This document shows positions 56,035 through 64,000 of a stretch of DNA of 64,000 nucleotides, one piece after another. The stretch spans positions 1,736,001 to 1,800,000 of the forward strand of contig JAALGY010000031.1 in NCBI GenBank assembly GCA_032358165.1, written 5' to 3'. Below the pieces are notes generated by a model that saw only the letters and a list, made by a program, of their open reading frames with translations, searched no databases and was not told where the DNA came from. The DNA is from Diplosphaera chodatii (lineage: Eukaryota; Chlorophyta; Trebouxiophyceae; Prasiolales; Stichococcaceae). The position numbers and the translations under genes were made by a program. Within the stretch, counting starts at the first letter, position 1; every line of letters begins with the position of its first letter.

Positions 56035-59000
56035 TCACTTCCTGCGCTTGTGTCGTGCTTTGCTTTTGAATGAGTGCTTGCCAGCACCTTGCCGCTTAGC
56101 CAGGTTTTTCTGCCGTTTGGACACCGTTGGCTTCTCAAGCCGGTTTGACTTGGCACCGCCAGCATACACCCTCGATGGCCGCTTGAGAGCGCGATCTTCT
56201 GGAGAGGTATCGTCAGCCCTGATGCAGACACAGTATCTGTAGCATCCAACGACAGACTCCCATGCCAGTTGGCAACATGACAGCTGTGGCACCCGTATGC
56301 AGAGCAATGTATAAACCCTAGCAGGATTGAATGCAATTGACCCTATGGTGGCAGCACAGCAGGCGAGCATGCCTGGGACGCTTCTTCTCCTTCGACTGCT
56401 TGGGCTGCTTGTCGGCCTGGAGCGATTCGCGCGCCAGCTTGCCAGCCCTACCGCCTGCGATGCCTTGGCCCCGCAGCTCTGCCTCTCTATCCTTCACGGC
56501 CCTGAGCCAGATGCAGACAGCACCATCGATACCGCTTGCAGACTGGGCCGCTCAGATGATTCGGGCAGGGAGGCACATGATCTATGCAATGAACGTCGAG
56601 TTTGCACACCCTTTGAATGTATGTGTGAGATGGTATAGCCTGACTGACCTGATGCCACGTGACAGAGCCCGCTGTTCCTCTGCTATATCCTCCGGCTGCT
56701 GCTCCTCCCTGGAGCCACGCTTTACTCTGCCGTCCCTGCCGGCCACTTTTTTGCGGGCGTTCTCCTCCTTTGTGACACCACGACCACTGGCTGTGGCGCC
56801 CGGCTGCGCTGCCTCGGCAACAGCCTTCTTCTGCTTGGGCGTCTGGAACCAGGAGCGAGCGGGGCGCGCCATGATGTCGTCCTCATGGTCGATCATGTTC
56901 TGGGCCTGCACATGCAAGCATGCACCCGGGCTGGTCGCTCTGCTGCCTGCACCAAGAGGCTCTGATATGCGGGCACAGCGCGCGGCCCAGATTTGAGCGG
57001 ACAGATGCGCAGCGTGCATGTCGCCGGCCGCGCGCCTTGGCGGCCTGCATCTCGGCGCGCCGCAGCTCCATCTCCTGCCGCTCCTGCGCCTGGACGGCGG
57101 CGATGTCGCCCTCCAGGGCCCCCACCCGCCCCGCCCACTCGTGCACCGTCTTGGCGGTCGGCACGCGCAGGTGCAGCTTGGCCCCCGCCCGCCTCACCAC
57201 CTGCGTGGACATGCAAGGACCCCACTGCAGCTGCTTGTAGAAGTCGGCACTTTGCTGGTGCTGCAGCATGGGTTGGACGTCGACACCAGATCAGACTCGT
57301 CTCGCAGTGAGCACGGGTCTTCCAGCAGAGCACCTGCTTGAGCAGCGCCCGGTCGTTGTCCTCGACGAATGTGAGGGCGCGGCCTGCGGCACCCGCCCGC
57401 GCCGTGCGACCAATGCGGTGCAGATACGTCTCCTGCCGTGCACAGCAGCAGGCGCATCAGGGCCCACCAGAGGCCTTACGTTACACCCCGGCATGCGCGC
57501 GCTACTCAACGCTGGTTGCGCCCAACAGCAGGTTGCTCATTGGGTCCCGTTCATTATCGTGTGCCGGGGCAAGGCAATACAGTGGTGCTGCTGTGGAAGG
57601 CGCACCACCGTGGGGGGCGCATCGTAGTTGATCACGTTCTCCACGCCCGAGATGTCCAGCCCACGGGCAGCCACATCGGTCGCCAGCAGGAAGGCAGCCT
57701 CTCCCTGCCATGCCAGCATCAGGTAAGTCGGTGGACAGCTCGACGAGCTCGGAGTGCAGCACACAGCAGCTTGCATCAGCCACGGATGCCGGAGCTGAAA
57801 GGCGGTCAGTACACAGCAGCTTCGCCACCTTGCGGAATGCGACCAGGGCTTCTAGCCGCCCTGTCTGGCTCATGTTGCCGTGCAGCTCGGCCGCCAGCGG
57901 AAGCTTTGCCAGCCCAAACAGCAGCTTTGCGCGGTGCGCTGCCACCTTGGTGCGAAAGAATATGATGGTGCGGCCGTTGCTGTATGACGAAGACGCGAGC
58001 GCAAGCAGCGTCGCCTCCTTGTTCGCTGCTGCCGCGGCGCCCTGGAAAGTGCATGGTGATCGACTGCCGTCGCAGGTTCTGTTGGCAGTTACCAGCGACA
58101 GCGTGCTCGCTCGCTGGGACGCAGCATCTGTCAGCGCCGAGTCATGCCAGGATGGGCAGGTTGCGGGTGCGCACCTTCAGGCGGACGATCTCCTGCACGA
58201 GCTGCTGCGGCGCGGTGTCGCGGGTGTCGGCTGCCAGGCGCACCGGCCGCCGCAGCGACACACGCACCAGCTGCTCCACGTCCTCCGTCATTGTCGCGCT
58301 GAACAGCATGGTCTGCCGCTCCCGCGGCGCCATCGCCACGATGTGCTGCACCTGCACATTGCAAGGACGCCACTCGTTGCCATCACTCCTGACATTAAGA
58401 CCATTGCGGCGTCGTTGCCTTGGGCAACACGATGGTGCAGTGCGCACCAGACATGGCCAGAACAGCACTCTGGTCACTGTTCATGCCGGCGCGCACCTCG
58501 TCTGTGAAGCCCATGCTCAGCAGGCGGTCGGCCTCATCAAGCACCAGGGCCTGCAGGTCCTCAAGCCCGACCAGCTGTGTGTTCCGCAGGTGATCTATCA
58601 GACGCCCCTGCAGGCGCAAGCGCAGCCTTGCTTTGACAGGAATCGTCCGACCCAACACTACCGGGTTCTGTCTCAGCTGGATGTGACGAGGGTGCAAAAA
58701 TCAGCGACGCATGTGTAGCGACCGCCAATCGCTTAGCCACGTCAAGCTTCGATGTTGCAAGAGTTTGTCACATGCCAGAAATCAACTGCGGCACGTCAGA
58801 CGCACAGCATGGTGGCATGATGTATCAAACACGTGCATGATTTCTGTTGGTGAGCAGACCAGCACCAGCTACTGAGCCACTTACTGGCGTGGCAACCAAA
58901 ACTTCGGGGCTGGTGCGCAGCGTGGCGGCCTGCACCTGCAGCGACAACCCGCCCACCGCCAGCGCGACCCGGATGTCCGTGAACTGCGCCAGCTTGGTGA

Positions 59001-60545
59001 TCATTGAGTGCACCTGCAGCCGCCAGGTGAATGGTTACTGCCTGCTGCATGCAGGGTGGGGCCAGCAAGCATGTCCATCTGATGGTGGGTCGCCCAGCAC
59101 ATCGGTTGGCAGACAGCAGGATCGACATTTCCCAGCAGGCTGCTGCTGACACCTGTGCTGCTTGGGCGTGGACTGACCTGCACGGCAAGCTCTCGTGTGG
59201 GTGTCAGCACCAGGACGTAGATAGCAGGCACCCGCCGAGAGCGGAAAAGCAGCCGCTCAAGCAGTGGGAGCGCAAATGCCGCCGTTTTGCCCGACCCTGC
59301 ATGACCACGGCAGTGACCCTCCTCAGCTATCGTGCATGCTGCAACACCAGCACTATGTACAATGTCATGCTGCAGGTGGACAGCACCTGTCTGAGCACTG
59401 CCACAGATGTCCCGCCCCAGCAGCGCCAAAGGGACACAGGCGGCCTGCGTGGTTTCAGGCTGGTCGTCAGTTGTGGAGGAGTCTCACCACGTACACCTTT
59501 TGCTGGAAGCACAACAGGACTCGTGCCCAACCTGGATGGGCGTGGGAGTGGTGTAGCCAAGCTCTGCGCACGCCTTCACGAGCGGCCGCGAAAGGTTTAG
59601 TGACGAGAAGCTGCTGGCATGGTATTTGGTGTCCTTGGGCGCTTGATCAAAGTAGGGCTTGGCTGGTCTAGCAGCCTGCGCCTGCAACAGCTGTGACAAG
59701 GCATCAGAATGGTGTGATTTCCACGGAGCACTTGCAGCGCAGGACTTGCAGAACGAGGTGCACACCTACCTGCTGAAGCGCATCCTCGGGCACATCATGT
59801 GCGGGCGCAGTGGCGCCGGCGCCATCTCGGCCCGAGATGTGCTCAGTGCCTGCATGCATAACATGGACCCCAGTGGCTCGTGTCTACTGCTTCACTCTCG
59901 GCATCCATTCCAGACGCGGAGCCGAATCACCATCCAAGGCTGCCATGCTGCCGACATGCCACTGAAATCGACATGCCTGGGTCATCATCCCCATTCGTCG
60001 AGGTGCTGGCTCCTGACATGTCCTCCCGCTCCGCCGGCAGCTCCACATCTCTGCTGTCCTCACCAGAGCCTGCATGCCAGCGGGTGCAGGATCGTTTGCA
60101 CACTGACAATGGGTCACACTGCACGCAAACCACCAACTGCATTGCCAGGTGTGCCCACCTTCGCTTGCGGCATCGCTGTCTGGGCTATCCTGCTGACCAT
60201 GAGCACCCAGGCCCTCATCCACACGCTGAGCCGGTGCTGCAAGCTTTCGGCGGGGTTTGCCGGGCGACGCCTCCGCCTTGGCAGCCAGCCGCCGCTGCAC
60301 CTTGCTGTCGGCCGTAGACCCGTAGCGGCTGGCAGGGTCGCCACGAGCCTCAGCAACGAGACCTGAGCAACAAGACTGCATGTGGACGTCACAGTATGCG
60401 GATTTGCCACCATACAGCAAGCAGAAGGAGGTGCGGCGTGCGGCAGTGCGGCGTGCCCGGACCGCGCACCCGTCAGCTCCCATGGTGCCTGAACTTCCGC
60501 GCTGGCTATGTCGAAACTGAACCCCGGATTCAGCGCTGCGCTCAT
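56035..60545 (-). CDS. DDX27: DEAD-box RNA helicase DDX27/Drs1 type
   Basis: Nucleolar ATP-dependent helicase needed for 27S pre-rRNA processing and 60S assembly. Start at 60545: [17 protein letters not shown], then WELT, as at the DDX27 N terminus. Acidic and Lys-rich exons follow ([35 protein letters not shown]). Core motifs: [20 protein letters not shown] with [26 protein letters not shown] (I), PTRELAVQ (Ia), [24 protein letters not shown] and GRLIDHL across an intron, [17 protein letters not shown] (II), [19 protein letters not shown] (III), [40 protein letters not shown] (V), and [20 protein letters not shown] (VI). The tail has [16 protein letters not shown] and ends [11 protein letters not shown], the same kind of ending as human DDX27. 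Stop at 56035-56037. The largest gene here, about 14 exons. Confidence 0.92.
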
Positions 60546-61052
60546 CGTATGCAGTCACACGCAACGCTGCGCAGGCACTCTTGTCATTGCACAAGATGGC
60601 TGGCGACAGTTTTCCAAAGATCTGACACAGTCCTAGGCGCCTGCGCACCGCACCCTCTAGCTTCAGTCACACGGGCACGAAGTAAGCATCCGACGAGCTA
60701 TGCAGCTGTGTGGGGAACACAAACCCGCATAGTGCATGAGGACAGATGATCTCACCGGATCACCCAAACTCCTAAAAGCCGTTGTTGCTGAGACAGGAAT
60801 GTCATTCCCTCAAACCATCAGACAGCAAGCTAGTAGACCTCGCACCGGCACATGGTCAGCCGGTCGCAGGCGTTGTTTGCACCGTTCAGGGTTGGAGCAG
60901 CTTAGACACCACCTGCCCAGCGGCGCAAGCAAGTGCTGTGCAGCAGACACACCCTCTTGTCGTCGCTGGACGATGCCCCGCAGAGTTCGTTGTCCGGAGC
61001 AGTGTCTGCTCTTGCGTAATGGATAGCGTGCTGCCAATCTGTACCTAAGTAG
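60546..61052. promoter_or_regulatory. Divergent intergenic spacer
   Basis: About 500 bp between the DDX27 start (minus) and the GNAT start (plus); both promoters should be here. No motif recognised. Confidence 0.4.
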
Positions 61053-62343
61053 ATGCAGCTTTGGCGCACACCACTTCGTCAAGCAACGCCGCTGCCGCTG
61101 CTGCTGCCAAGAAAGCACGCACAAGTGCTCATCAGCCCGACCTGCAGTCAAGCTCGCCTGCGGGTGGTTTACAGGTATGCACGATGGCGTCAGCGTCCAG
61201 CCTGTGCCCATGGGAAGTCGTGACATGCAGTGCATGCCACCCGCTCCTCATCTGCAAGTGTGCAAGTGTCGGCAGGCGATGGTGCTGCTCTGCAGCACGT
61301 CAAAGCAGGACGTGCACATCGAAAGCCTCGCACGCTTACTGGAAGCCGAGCACTGCGGCGTGGACAAGTGGGCTGGCAAAACGAAACTTGGGCGGGCAGT
61401 CGACAACAGCACCGCGCTTGTGGCGGCCTTTGTGAGGACGGCAGAGCTTCACCACCTCACAGGAGGTGCTCGTCAACGGAATGCGACATACACACCGGGC
61501 ATTTGCATGCTGGGAGTCTCAGAGTGCAACGGGCATTAGTCTGATGTGACAGGCGCAGACGGGCCAGCAGCACCGCAGGCGTCAACACACCTTGCGCTGG
61601 TCGGATTTGCCAGGGCCAGCAGCGACTCGGCGTTTGCTGCGACAGTCCACAACGTGATCGTGCATCCCGCCGTCCGACGCCAGGGGATTGGGCGCAGCCT
61701 GCTGGCTCGACTCACTGCGCAGGTGTGCCCATCTACAGATCACCTTTCAGTCGTCCTCGGCGAAACTCGACATCAGCATGAACCCAGAGCACATGGGTAC
61801 ACAGGCGACAGCGCCGCAGCTGCAAGCTCATGCCTGTCCATTGCTGCATCGACACGGTGTATAGAAGCAGGTAGATATCTGGCAAAGGCGGCTGGTCAGC
61901 GCCAGGCGGATGACTATGTAGGACATGTTTTCATACTCTCGTATTCTAAGCCACTGAGCTGGCGAGCTCATATTGGGAAAGTGGGTCCCTATGTTGCAAC
62001 AACCGCCGCTGAATGGTGTTGATCTTATGGATCAGTAAACGCTTCCCTCGGTGACATAAATATTATTCCATACATTCCATACATGATCTGCAGCATCCTA
62101 AGCCTGTTCGAAATTGACCTTCTGCTGGCATGATCTGCTCTGCTGGGCCAGGCTCGGTCGCACATCATCTCAGGCATGGTTGGCGCTGCTGTGCAGTTGA
62201 AGCGTGGCGGCGTGACAGACATCGGCTTGATGGCACCCCGGCTGTCATGGGACTTCTTTGCCAAGGTGGATTTCAGCGAAGACCGTGAAGTGTCAACCCC
62301 AATGCGCTATTTGCACAGCTCAGAAGAGCCATATGTATTTTGA
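61053..62343 (+). CDS. GNAT-family N-acetyltransferase, probably plastid
   Basis: A second GNAT protein, more divergent than the SNAT-like one. ATG 61053 gives MQLWRTPLRQATPLPLLLPR then KHAQVLISPTCSQARLR, basic and free of acidic residues, like a plastid transit peptide, ending at a GTATGC donor. Later exons read DVHIESLARLLEAEHCGVDK and ALVAAFV, then LVGFARASSDSAFAATVHNV and the acetyl-CoA loop RRQGIGRSLLARLTAQ (61675-61722). After a long intron, the last exons read QLKRGGVTDIGLMAPRLSWD, FFAKVDFSEDREVSTPMRY and LHSSEEPYVF with TGA at 62341-62343. The family is secure; the substrate (protein N-terminus, lysine or small amine) is not known. Its stop lies 97 bp from the ITPK stop on the opposite strand. 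Confidence 0.82.
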
Positions 62344-62440
62344 CATTTGCTTGTCTTGGCAAACCGGCACAAAGCAACATGTGGTGGCTGATGACCTGCT
62401 GAAAGGCAACGACGAAGCTTGGAGACGTATATTGATGCTT

Positions 62441-64000
62441 CTACGCACTCGCCACCTGTGACAGTGCCTGCAATACAGCGATCCGCAGCTTTGCTGGCGC
62501 TGCTGGCACCTCCTTGAAAGACGGGAAGTAGTTCACATCAACCACCACGTGATCACCTGCCAGTAAACGAAGAGCTGAGTGGGGATGGGTGCAGAAGCAT
62601 CATGTCCCGCTCAAAACCATTGGTTATTACAATGACAACGCGCAAATGAATATGCGCAACTCCAGCAAACATACTGTGCGTGCCTGTGCTTTGGTGCACA
62701 ACCACATCGAAGCCAAACAGCCGGAGCCCGAGCTGCGATCGTAGCCATGCAGCAGCACGCTCTACCGCTGGCCGGTGAAGCTGCCTTGTGGGGGCGGCAG
62801 GCGCGCCTCCGCCTGCTGCCTGCGAGCGCATGGACGCTTGGGGTCCAACCCAGTGAGGTTTGCAGCAGGACACTGGGGCCAGTGCAATGCAACACGTGCC
62901 TGCAGGTGATGGGGCAATGTGCTGGCCAGGCTGTCAAACGGCACAGCCGCTGGCAAGTCGTCCAGCCTGCCGCCAGCAGAGGGGCCCAGGTCTGGCAGCG
63001 ACGGTTTCTGAACGATGTGCACCTGCACAGCAGGACACCTGCTGAACAGAGTTGCAGGGGCGAATGACAGGCGGCCTGTTCTTGAGGAGGCTGCCATAAA
63101 CGACAGCACACCTCCGAACCGATGACGTACACCTTGTACAGCGTCGCGGCATGGTCGATGTACTCCTGCACACATGCTGGCAACACGCAGGAGATGCCGC
63201 TGAATCCCTCTGGCCGCAGCACTAGCGTCATTGCATGCGCCTCGCTAACGCCACAGGCCACGGACGGCTTCACAATGACGGGGGTGCTCATGCCACATGC
63301 TGCCATCCGCTGCTGGACGCCCTCCCAGTCGGCCTCGTCCACCACCTGCACCCATGCCACTGCATCTTGGGCGTCCGGACGCCCCAAACTGCAATAGAAC
63401 CTTGCAGCGACTGGATGCAACAGCAGCCAGTACACGAGCATATTGCGCGTGTGTACCATAGTGTGTTTTGGCGGCCGCAGGGCAGCGGACCCGCCAAGCT
63501 CAGGCAGCCTGCTGAGGATGCCAAGCAGGCTGCCTCTGTCCAACACCTGCACATGTACACATGCCGCTCGCTTCTGGAGCAGATGAACACACCGTGGACC
63601 TGGTGAATGCTAGCTCACCTTCCGCAGGGCATCAACTGGGTCGATGAGCGCAGTGTGGGGCTGTGAGGCCTGAAAGCTGACCAGCTGCTCAAAGGCAGCC
63701 GAGAAGTGCATCTGCCCATCAGGCCCCAACACCAGCTCATCTGAGCCCTGCACAAGACACGCACAGATGCGTCTCACGGGTGCGGGCTGAACAGCCTTGG
63801 CACATGCACAAACACGGGTGTCTTGCAACCTGCCAACCTTGTGCAGGATTGCGTGCAGTGGGCCCTGCAGCTGCGGGCGCAAGTCCCGGCTGAGGTCCAG
63901 CGGCAGGAAGCACAGACCGTCTGTTGGGACCATGGGGAAGAAGCCGCGCTCAGCCAGCGCCAGAGCCCTTTGCTGCCTCATGGCAACACCTATCACAAAG
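62441..64000 (-). CDS. ITPK: Inositol-tetrakisphosphate 1-kinase (ITPK), 5' partial
   Basis: ATP-grasp kinase that phosphorylates inositol tris- and tetrakisphosphates on the route to phytic acid and inositol pyrophosphates. The frame enters from the right edge (VIGVAMRQQRALALAERGFF), matching the ITPK N terminus, then CFLPLDLSRDLRPQLQGPLH with AILHK, and PHTALIDPVDALRKV. Next come QVLDRGSLLGILSRLPEL, WEGVQQRMAACGMSTPVIVK with PSVACGVSEAHAMTLVL, VQEYIDHAATLYKVYVIG (substrate and ATP binding), VQKPSLPDLG, and AAAWLRSQLGLRLFGFDVVV. The last exons read VVDVNYFPSFKEVP, the metal-binding D-x-N motif, and end LQALSQVASA with TAG at 62441-62443. The start codon may lie outside the window. Confidence 0.9.

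Noticed and set aside
61061..61435. Alternative start MAHTTSSSNAAAAAAAKKA for the second GNAT gene
   Set aside because: The ATG at 61053 in another frame gives a better transit peptide and ends at a usable donor; the alternative is a non-ATG frame overlapping it.

Overview
The window is nuclear DNA of a eukaryote, most likely a green alga (Chlorophyta). The genes are GC-rich and split by many short GT-AG introns. Plastid-type and cilia-type proteins occur side by side. The retroelements end in TGTAA, the usual poly(A) signal of green algae. Species is not assigned.

Left gene block (1-22,000), both strands: NOC2 (5' end outside the window); a protein-kinase-fold protein lacking the catalytic residues; an OST3/OST6 oligosaccharyltransferase subunit; a plastid SNAT/NSI-type acetyltransferase; a small DnaJ-type zinc-finger protein only 13 bp upstream of a DDX52/Rok1 RNA helicase; a RING-like segment; a Ded1/DDX3-like RNA helicase; bacterial-type ribosomal protein L17; and DNAAF11/LRRC6, a cytoplasmic assembly factor for ciliary dynein arms, which implies a flagellated stage.

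Middle (about 22,430-50,760): 28 kb made almost wholly of retroelement pieces inserted into one another. LINE-A is an APE/RT non-LTR element of about 5.35 kb ending in TGTAA plus a (TCAATG)n tail. LINE-B is a shorter unit ending in TTTGTAA plus a (CAAA)n tail, and no reverse transcriptase of its own was seen. Pieces of a third element (LINE-C), a 227-bp insert carrying an antisense tRNA T-arm, and a 92-bp minisatellite are also present. Target-site duplications can be read directly at several nested insertions. A near-perfect palindrome with 1,260-bp arms lies at 24,425-27,484. Such nests of one LINE family resemble the Zepp-type clusters proposed as centromeres in green algae.

Right gene block (51,110-64,000): TRAPPC3/Bet3; a class 3 lipase-family protein; a DDX27/Drs1 RNA helicase; a second GNAT acetyltransferase; and an inositol-tetrakisphosphate 1-kinase that runs off the right edge.

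Functionally, NOC2, DDX52 and DDX27 all act in ribosome biogenesis. The other genes are unrelated housekeeping functions, and no metabolic cluster is seen. Gene ends were placed by reading splice sites and comparing with remembered family sequences, so first and last exons are the least certain parts.
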